From positions 124,001 through 188,000 of the forward strand of contig JAWKJY010000004.1 in the NCBI GenBank assembly GCA_041393535.1: DNA of 64,000 bases. The letters are read 5' to 3'. The position numbers were made by a program, and so were the translations under genes. A model generated the notes under the pieces. It was given only the letters and a program-made list of their open reading frames with translations. It was not told the origin of the DNA and did no database searches. Every line of letters begins with the position of its first letter. The stretch's first letter is position 1. Origin of the DNA: JAWKJY01 sp041393535 (lineage in GTDB: Bacteria > Actinomycetota > Thermoleophilia > Gaiellales > Gaiellaceae). Of this stretch, positions 36,097 through 44,382 are shown in pieces.

Positions 36097-36564
36097 ATGA
36101 ACGAGTACAAGTTCGCCCTGCTGTTCCATCTGATCGGTGTCGTCCTCTACTTCTCGGGCCTCGTGCTGGCGGCCGCGGCGTTCGCCGCCGGCAGGCGGCG
36201 GGAGCGGCCCACCGAGATCGCGGCCCTGCTCGGCCTCGCCCGGACGGGCGTCGTGCTCGTCGCGGTCGGGATCGTGGCCGTGGTGGTGTTCGGGTTCTGG
36301 CTCGTCTCGATCCGCGACCTCGAGTTCGGCACCGGCTGGCTCGATGCCTCGATCGCGCTCCTCGTCGTCTCGCTCGTCCTCGGCGGCGTCGGCGGCCAGG
36401 CGCCCAAGCGCGCCCGGAAGCTCGCGGTCGAGCTCGCCGGGCAGGGGGACGCGAGGACGCCCGAGCTCGACCGGCTCCTGCACGACCCGCGCGCGACCGC
36501 GCTCAACCACCTCGCGGCGCTCGCCTCCGTGGCCATCCTCGTCCTGATGGTGTGGCAGCCGTAG
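36097..36564 (+). CDS. DUF2269 family membrane protein
   Basis: 155 residues with four predicted membrane helices (about 5-30, 42-65, 78-100, 135-152). EYKFALLFHLIGVVLYFSGL at the start and GLARTGVVLVAVGIVAVVV are consistent with DUF2269. Between helices 3 and 4 is a basic cytoplasmic loop (QAPKRARKLAVEL). Function unknown. Starts are only 21 bp apart from the divergent kinase gene. Confidence 0.75.
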   Translation: MNEYKFALLFHLIGVVLYFSGLVLAAAAFAAGRRRERPTEIAALLGLARTGVVLVAVGIVAVVVFGFWLVSIRDLEFGTGWLDASIALLVVSLVLGGVGGQAPKRARKLAVELAGQGDARTPELDRLLHDPRATALNHLAALASVAILVLMVWQP

Positions 36565-36633
36565 CCGGTTGCCCACCCCCGCCGTGGCCCGCGCGCGGGC
36601 CGTCACGTCGTCCAAATCGCCCCCTGAAACACG

Positions 36634-36664
36634 AAAAGCCCCAGGCGCGGCAAGCGCCTGAGGC
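36634..36664 (-). terminator. Intrinsic terminator on the minus strand
   Basis: Stem CAGGCGC (36642-36648) with GCGCCTG (36654-36660), extended by three more pairs past one mismatch, and a TTTT run on the minus strand at 36637-36634. It lies 110 bp past the stop of the SIMPL gene. A TATACT box at 36693-36698 (minus strand) could instead start a ~50-nt RNA ending here, but its -35 is poor. Confidence 0.55.
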
Positions 36665-36722
36665 AACGTCGCCTCCGTTCGTCGGCTCGCCGAGTATAGC
36701 CGGCCCGACCTCCACGAACGCG

Positions 36723-36750
36723 CGAGGGGCCGGCGATCGCCGGCCCCTCG
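36723..36750. repeat. 28-bp perfect palindrome
   Basis: CGAGGGGCCGGCGA and its exact complement meet with no spacer. It lies 26 bp past the SIMPL stop, between convergent genes. No T run follows on either strand. Likely a 3'-end hairpin for SIMPL mRNA, possibly a protein-binding site. Confidence 0.6.
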
Positions 36751-36775
36751 GGGACTCACGAGTGAGCGGCGGGGC

Positions 36776-37495
36776 TCAGGAGATCGCGAACGTCACCGTC
36801 ACGTTCGCCGTGACCTCGGACTGGCCGACCTGGATCGGCGCGGGCGCCGCGGCGGCGTCGAACGCCTTCTCCGCAGCCGCGTAGATCGGCGACGGCGAGT
36901 AGCTGGCCTCGACGATCGCGACGACCTCGCCGAGCGAGACACCGGCCTGCTCGGCCAGCGAGCCGGCCTTGGCCTTCGCCTGGTCGAACGCCGCGCCGAG
37001 CGCCGTCTCGTACAGGTCGTCCGTCTTCGAGATCGAGAGCGTCGGCCCGGAGATCGTGTTGGCGCCGGCCTTCGTCGCCGCGTCGATCACGTCACCGGAG
37101 GCGTCGATCGCCTTGACGACCGCGCTGACCTGGTTCTGGGCCTGGTAGCCCGTGATCTGCTGCCCGTTCGCGTCGTACGACGGGTAGATCGAGACCTGCG
37201 ACGTCTGGATGTCCGTCTCGGCGATCCCCGCCGCCTTCAGCGCGTCGATCACCGCGGTCATCCGCTCGCTGTTCTGCGCGAGCGCCTCCTTGGCGGTCGC
37301 GGCCTGGGTCGTCACGCCGAACGACCAGGTGGCCGTGTCGGGCGCCGCCTTGACGGACCCGGCGCCCGTGACCGTGATCGTCCGCTGCGACGGCTCGTCC
37401 CCGGCGCCGCTCGCGGCGTCCGGTCGGCCGACCCCTGCGAATGCCGCGATCGCGCCGATCGCGGCGACCGCTGCGGCTACCCGTACCCAACGCAT
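36776..37495 (-). CDS. SIMPL domain (DUF541) periplasmic/secreted protein
   Basis: About 239 residues. Signal sequence in about residues 1-25 (VAAAVAAIGAIAAFAGVG). The SIMPL core runs from ITVTGAGSVKAAPDTATWSFG through GIAETDIQTSQVSIYPSYD and YQAQNQVSAVVKAI to the C-terminal VTANVTVTFAIS. Family role unclear (linked to oxidative stress in some bacteria). The ATG at 37495 is preferred over the upstream ATG at 37519 because an AGGAGG ribosome-binding site sits eight nucleotides before it. Confidence 0.87.
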   Translation of the reverse strand: MRWVRVAAAVAAIGAIAAFAGVGRPDAASGAGDEPSQRTITVTGAGSVKAAPDTATWSFGVTTQAATAKEALAQNSERMTAVIDALKAAGIAETDIQTSQVSIYPSYDANGQQITGYQAQNQVSAVVKAIDASGDVIDAATKAGANTISGPTLSISKTDDLYETALGAAFDQAKAKAGSLAEQAGVSLGEVVAIVEASYSPSPIYAAAEKAFDAAAAPAPIQVGQSEVTANVTVTFAIS

Positions 37496-37583
37496 CCTCG
37501 TGTCCTCCTGGTCGGTCATCGCAGCTTCGACGGCGTCCCGCGCCAGATTGTTCCCGATCGCGCGACGGGATCGCGCGGGCCGG

Positions 37584-38093
37584 CTACGCGGCCGCGACCG
37601 TGGCGTCGAGCCACCGCTGCCAGCCCTCCGGCACCTGGCCCGCCCCGACGGCGAGGAAGACCGCCGGCGCGGGCGGGCGGGGCGGCTTCAGGAGCGTCAT
37701 CGCGGCCTCCTCCGGCAGGCGGTCCGCCTTGTGGAGGTTGCACGGGGCGCACGAGGCGACGACGTTCTCCCAGCCCGAGCCGCCGCCGCGGCTGCGCGGG
37801 ATCACGTGGTCGAGGGTCAGCTTGCCCCCGGTGCCGCAGTACTGGCAGCGCCAGCCGTCCCGCGCGAACAGGGCGCGGCGGGAGATCCGGCGGTGCTGCG
37901 GGCGCGGCACGCGCACGTACTGGACGAGGCGGATCACGTGCGGGCAGCGATGGGACGTCGTGGCGGAGCGCAGCGCGCGGGCCTGCTCCTCGACGATCTC
38001 GGCCTTGCCCTTGAACACGAGCACGAGCGCGCGTCTCGCCGAGCACACGTTCAGTGGCTCGTAGCTCGCGTTCAGGACGAGGACGTGCGTCAC
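37584..38093 (-). CDS. HNH endonuclease family protein
   Basis: About 169 residues. Begins VTHVLVLNASYEPLNVCSAR, the usual N-terminus of this chromosomal HNH family. The zinc-finger/HNH core is CQYCGTGGKLTLDHVIPRS followed by ENVVASCAPCNLHKADR, so two CxxC pairs and the catalytic His are present. Possible non-specific or structure-specific nuclease; no mobile-element context is seen. The GTG at 38093 is preferred: an in-frame ATG at 38156 overlaps a TACGAT box (38155-38160), which more likely is the -10. Confidence 0.85.
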   Translation of the reverse strand: MTHVLVLNASYEPLNVCSARRALVLVFKGKAEIVEEQARALRSATTSHRCPHVIRLVQYVRVPRPQHRRISRRALFARDGWRCQYCGTGGKLTLDHVIPRSRGGGSGWENVVASCAPCNLHKADRLPEEAAMTLLKPPRPPAPAVFLAVGAGQVPEGWQRWLDATVAAA

Positions 38094-38154
38094 CCGGCCG
38101 GCAGCGCTCGAGGCGTGGACGCGTCTCGTGGTGGTCGGGCTCGCACCGATGCCC

Positions 38155-38160
38155 ATCGTA
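38155..38160 (-). promoter_or_regulatory. -10 box (TACGAT) upstream of the HNH gene
   Basis: TANNNT hexamer on the minus strand about 60 nt before the preferred start at 38093. It overlaps the alternative ATG at 38156 and so argues against that start. Confidence 0.35.
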
Positions 38161-38200
38161 CCGGCAGCCCGCGGGGTCGCCGGCCGCGGCAGCCAGGTCG

Positions 38201-38695
38201 TTACAGGACGCCGGGCGCGGCCATCGCGCGCTCGACCGCCTCCTGCTCCTCCGGGGAGAGGGCGACGCTCGGCCGGCCGCGCTCGATGTCCTTCACGTAG
38301 ATCCGCGCGTAGTCCCGGCCCTGGATCGTCGAGATGACGATCCCCGAGCGCGAGGCGTCGAGGAAGGCGAACGAGGCGGACTGGCTGCCTCCCGTGTCGT
38401 CGTAGGCGTCGAAGCGGACGACCGCGGTGCGGGCGAGGCAGCCGTCGATCCGCCGGTCGACCCGCGCGAGCCCGGTGCCGACCTCGTCGACGGCCCGGTG
38501 CAGGTCGTCCATCCGCGTCTGGAGCGCGACCGCGAAGTTGACGAGGTCGTCCTTCCCGCCGCCGATCACGACCGACTGCGCGGCGCGCACGCGGCGGAGC
38601 TCGCGCAGGAAGCGCCACGCGAGGACGAGCGCGAGGGCCGCGACGGCGGCTGCCCCGATCGCGATCCAGCCGGCCGTGCTCGAGGAGATGCCCAC
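38201..38695 (-). CDS. DUF4446 family protein
   Basis: 164 residues. One N-terminal membrane helix (about 8-30), then a coiled segment (LQTRMDDLHRAVDEVGTGLARVD) and the conserved VVRFDAYDDTGGSQSASFAF with GRDYARIYVKDI, the DUF4446 core. Function unknown. GTG start at 38695, one base after the stop of the upstream CARDB protein gene, so probably co-transcribed with it. Confidence 0.82.
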   Translation of the reverse strand: MGISSSTAGWIAIGAAAVAALALVLAWRFLRELRRVRAAQSVVIGGGKDDLVNFAVALQTRMDDLHRAVDEVGTGLARVDRRIDGCLARTAVVRFDAYDDTGGSQSASFAFLDASRSGIVISTIQGRDYARIYVKDIERGRPSVALSPEEQEAVERAMAAPGVL

Positions 38696-38696
38696 G

Positions 38697-39926
38697 CTAC
38701 GAGAGCGTGATGATGACCGGGAACTCGGCGGAGTTGTTGGCCGTGTTGGACTCGCCGTTCACCGGCGCGATCCGTACCCGGAGCTTGGACGGGACGGCGA
38801 ACTTGACGTCCTCGAAGCCGCTGAACTTCACGACCTTCTCCTCGCCCGGGTTGATGATGTCGATCGTGGCCGACTTGCGGGTCGTCTTGCCCGGCTGCTG
38901 GAGCGTCAGGGTCACCTCGACGCCGGCCTCCTGGAAGTCGCCCGAGTTCTCGACGTAGACGTCGAAGGCGAGGCTCTCGTTCGCCTGCACCTCGTTGTCC
39001 GTGTCGCGGGAGAGCTCGAGGCTGCCGGGCTGGGCGAGCACCTTCGTCACGCCGTTGCCGTGCAGGCCGGCGCCGCTCCCGTCCGTGCCGCCGCCCGAGC
39101 TGGAGCCGGTGACGCTCTCGATCAGGAGCTGGGACGAGCGCGGGCTGTACAGGTCGAGGCTCGTGACGAACCTCGACTCGGGGATCGCGACGCCCGAGAC
39201 GCCGTCCTGCTGGAGCGCGCGCTGCGACGCGCCCTGGAACGAGTCCGCGTAGACGACGTCGCTCGCGATCAGGCGGGCCGCCTGCTCCGCGAGCGCGTTG
39301 CCGGACTGCGTCGCGTCGCCCTGCTGGGCCAGTGAGCCGAAGACCTGCGCCATCCCGTCGAGCCCGCTCGAGCGGAGCTGCATCGACTCGACGAGGTTCG
39401 CCTGGGCGGCGGTGAGCGAGGCGGGCGGCTTCAGTTCGAGCGCGCGCGCCGCGATCTGCTGCTGCTGCGTGCTCAGCCCCTGGAGCGTCGCCTGGATCTC
39501 GGTCGGCTGGGCCCGCGAGAGGAGCGCGTCGCGGGTCTTGTTGCCGAGCTCGGCCGACTCGCTCGCGAGCGCGGAGACCTTCTCGAAGTAGTCCTGGTAG
39601 GCGTCCCGCTTGCCGCCGCCGCAGCTCTGGATGCCGACGACGAGCGCGATCACGAGCACGACGACCGCGGCGCCGGCGAGCGCCACCTTCAACCAGGGCT
39701 GGCTGCCGTCCGGCCGGCGCGTGCGCAGCGTCGGCGCCCCGGGGATCCGGCCGCGGCCGCCTCCGCCGCCTCCGGGACGACGTGGCCCGCGGCCACCGCT
39801 GCGCTTGCCGGGCGGGGGCGAGACGATCGTCTGCTCGTCGAGCCTCGACGCCTCCGTGGTCGGAGGGTCGTCGAAGAACTCGAACTCGATGTCCTGGTCG
39901 ATGTCGGTCCTGTCCCGCTCGAACAC
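38697..39926 (-). CDS. Membrane protein with coiled-coil and CARDB-like domains
   Basis: About 409 residues. The cytoplasmic N-terminus is acidic (DQDIEFEFFDD), then Gly/Arg/Pro-rich, followed by one membrane helix at about residues 85-107 ending VVGIQSCGGG. The extracellular part has a helical Gln-rich region (GLSTQQQQIAARALELK) and a C-terminal CARDB-like beta domain (FDVYVENSGDFQEAGVEVTL, then NGESNTANNSAEF). GTG at 39926. Divergent from the Ser/Thr kinase at 40058, whose substrate could include the acidic cytoplasmic tail (TTEASRLDEQTIVSPP has Thr/Ser sites). That link is inference. Confidence 0.72.
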   Translation of the reverse strand: MFERDRTDIDQDIEFEFFDDPPTTEASRLDEQTIVSPPPGKRSGGRGPRRPGGGGGGRGRIPGAPTLRTRRPDGSQPWLKVALAGAAVVVLVIALVVGIQSCGGGKRDAYQDYFEKVSALASESAELGNKTRDALLSRAQPTEIQATLQGLSTQQQQIAARALELKPPASLTAAQANLVESMQLRSSGLDGMAQVFGSLAQQGDATQSGNALAEQAARLIASDVVYADSFQGASQRALQQDGVSGVAIPESRFVTSLDLYSPRSSQLLIESVTGSSSGGGTDGSGAGLHGNGVTKVLAQPGSLELSRDTDNEVQANESLAFDVYVENSGDFQEAGVEVTLTLQQPGKTTRKSATIDIINPGEEKVVKFSGFEDVKFAVPSKLRVRIAPVNGESNTANNSAEFPVIITLS

Positions 39927-40057
39927 GTGAGAATGGGCCTCCGGGATACGCCGGAAAACGACGCGCGGGCGTCGGCCGAGTGTACCAACGGGCCAGGCAC
40001 GACGGCTTCGCCCGCCCGGGGAGGAGTTCGCGGGGCCAGCGCCAACTCCTCGGTGCG

Positions 40058-41824
40058 GTGAGCGCCGTCGCTGCATCCTCCGAGCACCCCCGTCACGGGC
40101 TGATCCTCGGCCGCTACCGGCCGATCCGGCCCCTCGGCGCGGGCGGCTCGGCGTCCGTCTGGCTCGCCACCGACGAGGTGGACGGACGCGAGGTGGCGCT
40201 GAAGATCGTCCCCCGCGAGGGTCGGGCGGCGGAGCGCGCCGAGCGCGAGGCCCGGGCGGTGGCCCGGCTCGCGCACCCGAACTGCGCTCGCGTCTACGCG
40301 ATCGCGCGCGACCACGACCACGTCTACGTGGTCTACGAGTACATCCCCGGCCGCACCTTCCGCGAGGCGCTCCGCACCCATGCGCTGCGCGACTCGGAGG
40401 TCGTCGAGGCCGCAGCGCAGGTGCTCGACGCGCTCGGGCACGCGCACGCCAAGGGGATCGTCCACCGCGACGTCAAGCCCGCGAACGTCGTCCTCCGGGA
40501 CGGCGAGCGCGTCGACGCGCGCCTGCTCGACTTCGGCCTCGCGCAGATCGAGGACGCGACCTCGATCACGGGCCACGGCGACGTGCCCGGCACGCTCGCG
40601 TACATCTCGCCCGAGCGGCTCGACGGCGCCGAGGCGACCTGGGCCGCGGACGTCTGGAGCGTCGGCGTCGTCCTCTGGGAGGGCCTCGCCGGCCGGCACC
40701 CGTTCCTGACGAGCTCCGCGTCCGAGATGGCCGAGCGGATCGAGCGCGGCGCGCCGCCGCTCGCCGAGGAGCGCCCCGACCTGCCCCGACGCCTCGTGCA
40801 GGCCGTCGACCGCGCGCTCGCGGCCGACCCGCGGGAGCGGCCGCGCCCGGCCGACCTCGCCCGCGAGCTGCGCGGCGCGGTGTCGCGCCGCCGCGAGGAG
40901 CGCCGTCCGCACCAGCGGACGCTCGGCCGCCGCCACCTCGTCGACCGGGCCGCGCACGGCGTCGGCGCCGCCGCGTTCGGGTGGCTCGCGCTGCACACGT
41001 TCCCGTTCCTCCCCGCCTCCTTCACGCTGCCCGTCGCGCTGCTGGCCGGGCTCGTCGCGTTCGCCCGGCCGCGGCTCGGGCTGGCGCTCGCGCTCGCCGT
41101 GCCCGTGCTGCCGCTCGGCGACGTGTCGAGCGGCCTCGCGGTCGTCTACGGCGTGTGCGCCGCCGGCTGGCTCGCCCTCCAGTGGCGCGACGCGGAAAGG
41201 GGGCTCGCGTTCGTCGCGGGACCCTTTCTGGCGCTCGCCGGCGCGCTCGCGCTCGTGCCGCTGCTCGCGCTGCGCAGCCACGGGGCGGCCCGTCGCGCGC
41301 TGACCGCCGCGGTCGCCGCGCTCACCGGCATCGCGTACGCGGGGCTCGAGGGCCGCGCGCTCCCGTTCACCGGCCAGCCGGCGCCGAGGGGCCTGGGCAT
41401 CGACGGCAGCGGCGATCCGACCGCGGTCGCAGGCGCGCTCGAGCGGTTCCTCGTCGGCCACGCCTCGATCCTCGCCGTCGTCTGCGTCCTCGCGGCCGCC
41501 GCCGCGGCCGCCCCGCTCGTGGCGCGGCTCGGGCTGCGGGCTGCGGTCGCCTTCGCGGCCGCGCTCCCGGCCACGGCCGCGATCGGTCCGCTCGTCATCG
41601 GCGATTCCGGCGTCGAGCTGCTCCCGCTCGTCGGCTCCTCACTCGTCGTCGGGCTGGCCGTCGTCGCCGGGCCGCTGGTCGAGCGGGCGCGCAGCGCACG
41701 CGCCCGCGCAGCCGTCGAGGAGCTACAGGAGCCGTCCAGCCTGGCCGCCGGCCTGACCGTCGAGGACCCGTCGCTCGAGGGCGTCTGGGGCTCGGCGTCT
41801 GGGTCGCGCGAGGCGATCCTCTAG
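40058..41824 (+). CDS. Serine/threonine protein kinase with polytopic membrane domain
   Basis: About 588 residues. Kinase domain at about 14-270: LGAGGSASVWLA (P-loop), VALKIV (Lys), HRDVKPANVVL (catalytic loop), LDFGLAQ and SPERL. The C-terminal half is not PASTA but eight to ten hydrophobic helices (for example FTLPVALLAGLVAFARPRLG and HASILAVVCVLAAAAAAAPL), ending with a short cytoplasmic tail with Ser and Thr residues. GTG at 40058. It heads the cluster that continues with fhaA, fhaB, the phosphatase and pknB, so it may be a PknA-like second kinase. Confidence 0.88.
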   Translation: MSAVAASSEHPRHGLILGRYRPIRPLGAGGSASVWLATDEVDGREVALKIVPREGRAAERAEREARAVARLAHPNCARVYAIARDHDHVYVVYEYIPGRTFREALRTHALRDSEVVEAAAQVLDALGHAHAKGIVHRDVKPANVVLRDGERVDARLLDFGLAQIEDATSITGHGDVPGTLAYISPERLDGAEATWAADVWSVGVVLWEGLAGRHPFLTSSASEMAERIERGAPPLAEERPDLPRRLVQAVDRALAADPRERPRPADLARELRGAVSRRREERRPHQRTLGRRHLVDRAAHGVGAAAFGWLALHTFPFLPASFTLPVALLAGLVAFARPRLGLALALAVPVLPLGDVSSGLAVVYGVCAAGWLALQWRDAERGLAFVAGPFLALAGALALVPLLALRSHGAARRALTAAVAALTGIAYAGLEGRALPFTGQPAPRGLGIDGSGDPTAVAGALERFLVGHASILAVVCVLAAAAAAAPLVARLGLRAAVAFAAALPATAAIGPLVIGDSGVELLPLVGSSLVVGLAVVAGPLVERARSARARAAVEELQEPSSLAAGLTVEDPSLEGVWGSASGSREAIL

Positions 41825-41862
41825 ACTCGGCGGCAGGGGACCCGGGCCCCCGAGCGTCTTCC

Positions 41863-42681
41863 GTGAGCGTCCTGCGCGGCATAGAGCACCGCTTGGAGTC
41901 CCTCTTCGAGGGTGTCTTCGGGCGCGCCTTCCGCGCGCACGTCCAGCCGGTCGAGATCGCGCGGAAGCTCGCGAAGGAGATGGACGACAACAAGCGGGCG
42001 TCCGTCTCGCGCGTCTACGCGCCGAACATCTACCACCTCTACCTCTCGCCGCGCGACCGCCAGCAGTTCCAGCCGTACGAGCAGCCGCTGCTCCAGGAGC
42101 TGGCCGGCTACCTCGTCGAGCACGCGCGCAAGCAGGGCTACGCGCTCCTCTCGACGCCGCGCGTGCTGATGCGGGAGGACGCCGATCTCGGCGTCGGCGA
42201 GTTCGGGATCGCGACGCAGTACCAGGAGCCCGAGCGCGGCTCGCGCCGCACGCGCGAGGTCGCCCAGCACGTCGAGGACGACGCGCCGCGCCACGAGCCC
42301 GCGCCCCCGCCGCCGGCCGACGAGGAGGAGGGCATGACCCGGGTCTACCGACCGGAGCCGGAGCCCGAGCCCGCCCCTCCGCCCCCGCCGCCGCTCCAGG
42401 TGGACGGCGCCGCGCTGCGCTTCCACGGCGAGAGCCACCCGCTGCCAGACGGGCCCGTCGTCCTCGGTCGCAGCCGCGAGTGCGACCTCGTCGTGGACGA
42501 CGCGGCCGCGTCCCGCCGCCACGCCCAGGTGCGCCTCGCGGACGACGGCTGGTGGATCACCGACCTCGGCTCGACGAACGGCCTCGAGGTCAACGGGCAC
42601 AAGGTGCACGAGGTCCGGCTCGACTTCGGCGACCGGATCACGATCGGGCAGACGGACATCCTGTTCGAGCGGACGGCGTGA
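41863..42681 (+). CDS. fhaA: FhaA-like protein (DUF3662 and FHA domain)
   Basis: 272 residues. N-terminal DUF3662 (VLRGIEHRLESLFEGVFGRA, then VQPVEIARKLAKEMDDNKR), a Glu/Pro-rich linker, and a C-terminal FHA domain with VLGRSRECDLVVDD, SRRHAQVRL and LGSTNGLEVNGHKV. FHA domains bind phosphothreonine; mycobacterial FhaA binds phosphorylated cell-wall proteins such as MviN. GTG start at 41863. A TAGACT box lies at 41823-41828, about 34 nt upstream. Confidence 0.9.
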   Translation: MSVLRGIEHRLESLFEGVFGRAFRAHVQPVEIARKLAKEMDDNKRASVSRVYAPNIYHLYLSPRDRQQFQPYEQPLLQELAGYLVEHARKQGYALLSTPRVLMREDADLGVGEFGIATQYQEPERGSRRTREVAQHVEDDAPRHEPAPPPPADEEEGMTRVYRPEPEPEPAPPPPPPLQVDGAALRFHGESHPLPDGPVVLGRSRECDLVVDDAAASRRHAQVRLADDGWWITDLGSTNGLEVNGHKVHEVRLDFGDRITIGQTDILFERTA

Positions 42682-42694
42682 GCGGGGCGCGCGC

Positions 42695-43153
42695 GTGGTC
42701 GAGCAGCTCCTCCTGCTGTTCCAGGCGCTGTTCCTCGTCGGCCTCTTCGTCTTCATCTGGCGCGTGATGCGGACGGCCAGCCGTGACCTGCGCCTGCCGC
42801 AGGAGAGCGTGCTGCTCGCGCCGATCGGCGGGGGCGGGCGGGCGTACGAGCCGGCGCAGGCCGAGCTCGTGGTCGTCGCGAGCGCCAACCTGACGCTCGG
42901 CTCGCGCTTCGAGGTGGCGACCGCGCCGCTGACGATCGGGCGCTCGCCCGAGAACGCGATCGCGCTCGAGGGGGACGACTACGCCTCGTCCCGCCACGCG
43001 CGCGTCGAGCCGTTCCGGGACGGGATCTTCGTCGTCGACCTCGGCTCCCGCAACGGGACCTTCGTCAACGGCGAGCCGGTCAGCGGCCGCCGGCTCCTGC
43101 GCCCCGGCGACCTGCTGCACGTGGGCTCCACCGAGCTGAGGCTCGAGTCGTGA
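42695..43153 (+). CDS. fhaB: FhaB-like FHA domain membrane protein
   Basis: 152 residues. N-terminal membrane helix (LLLLFQALFLVGLFVFIWRV) and a C-terminal FHA domain: LTIGRSPENAIALEG, SSRHARVEPF, LGSRNGTFVNGEPV. Equivalent to FhaB/FipA of the cell-division and elongation signalling cluster. GTG start; its stop overlaps the start of the phosphatase gene by 4 nt. Confidence 0.88.
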   Translation: MVEQLLLLFQALFLVGLFVFIWRVMRTASRDLRLPQESVLLAPIGGGGRAYEPAQAELVVVASANLTLGSRFEVATAPLTIGRSPENAIALEGDDYASSRHARVEPFRDGIFVVDLGSRNGTFVNGEPVSGRRLLRPGDLLHVGSTELRLES

Positions 43154-44382
43154 AGCTCGGGCCCCACGCCAGCCTGTCCGACGCCGGGCGCAAGCGCCTG
43201 CGCAACGAGGACTCCTACGCGGTCAACCCGCCGCTGTTCGTCGTCGCCGACGGGATGGGCGGCGCGCAGGCGGGCGAGCTCGCCTCCTCGCTCACGGCCG
43301 AGGTGTTCCGCGAGGCGCGCCCCGACGCGGGAGGCGACGCCCAGGCACGGCTGCGCGAGCTGATCCTCGAGGCGAACGGTCGCGTCTTCGAGCGCTCCCG
43401 CACCAGCGCCGACCTCGCCGGGATGGGCACGACGGTGACGGCGGCGCTCGTCGAGGACGGGCGCATCTCGTTCGGCCACGTGGGCGACTCCAGGGCCTAC
43501 CGGATCCGCGACGGCGCGATCGAGCAGCTGACGGACGACCACTCGCTCGTCGCCGACCTCGTGCGCGCCGGCCGGCTCTCGCCGGAGGAGGCGGAGGTCC
43601 ACCCGCAGCGCTCCGTGATCACCCGCGCGCTCGGCACCGACCCGTCCGTCGAGGTGGACACGTTCGCGGTCGAGGCCCGGGAGGGCGACGTCTACCTGCT
43701 CTGCTCCGACGGGCTGACGACGATGGTCGGTTCGGAGACGCTGCTGCGCGCGACCCACGACGCCGAGAGCCTCCCCCACGCGGCGCGCGAGCTGATCCGC
43801 GCCGCGAACCGCGCGGGCGGCGAGGACAACATCACCGTCGTCCTCTTCGCCCTGGTGGACGACGCGTGGGTCGAGCCCGAGCCGTCCCCGGCCGACGAGA
43901 CGCAGGAGGCGCCGGTCCTCGGCCCGGACGAGGACACGCTCTCGGGCCTCGAGGGGATCCCGTTCGTCGACGCGCCCGGGCCCGACGTGACGCGCGTCCA
44001 GCAGGTCGTGACCATGCCGGCCGAGGCTCCCGTGCCACCGAGGCGCTGGTGGCGCCGGATCCTGTCGCGACGCAAGCCGTGGGTCACCGCCGGCGTGATC
44101 CTCGTGCTCCTCCTGGTCGCCGCCGCCGTGGCCGCCGTCGTCGGCCTGCGCAGCGCGCACTTCGTGGGCGCGACCGCCCAGGGCCGCCTCGCCGTGTACC
44201 AGGGCGTGCCCTGGGACGTGACGAGCGGCGTCAGGCTGTACCGGGCGGTGTACGTCTCCGGCGTCGACGCCACCTGGCTCACCCCCGACGAGCGAAAGGA
44301 GCTGTTCGACCACGAGCTCGTGAGCGAGCGCGCGGCGCTGGAGCGCGTCGCCGTGTTCGAGCGCGAGCTCCAGGCCCCGTGA
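43150..44382 (+). CDS. pstP: PP2C-family Ser/Thr phosphatase
   Basis: 410 residues. Metal-binding motifs RNEDSY, VADGMGGAQAGELAS, GHVGDSRAYRI, LLCSDGLTTMV and GGEDNITVVLF, the complete PP2C set. A linker precedes one membrane helix at about residues 315-335 (VILVLLLVAAAVAAVVGL) and an extracellular tail. Matches PstP/PrpC, which reverses PknA/PknB phosphorylation. GTG start and GTGA coupling to the rodA-like gene. Confidence 0.92.
   Translation: MKLGPHASLSDAGRKRLRNEDSYAVNPPLFVVADGMGGAQAGELASSLTAEVFREARPDAGGDAQARLRELILEANGRVFERSRTSADLAGMGTTVTAALVEDGRISFGHVGDSRAYRIRDGAIEQLTDDHSLVADLVRAGRLSPEEAEVHPQRSVITRALGTDPSVEVDTFAVEAREGDVYLLCSDGLTTMVGSETLLRATHDAESLPHAARELIRAANRAGGEDNITVVLFALVDDAWVEPEPSPADETQEAPVLGPDEDTLSGLEGIPFVDAPGPDVTRVQQVVTMPAEAPVPPRRWWRRILSRRKPWVTAGVILVLLLVAAAVAAVVGLRSAHFVGATAQGRLAVYQGVPWDVTSGVRLYRAVYVSGVDATWLTPDERKELFDHELVSERAALERVAVFERELQAP

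Noticed and set aside
37584..38093. HNH gene as part of a homing element or intron
   Set aside because: It is a free-standing member of the common chromosomal HNH family, with no interrupted host gene or intron structure around it.
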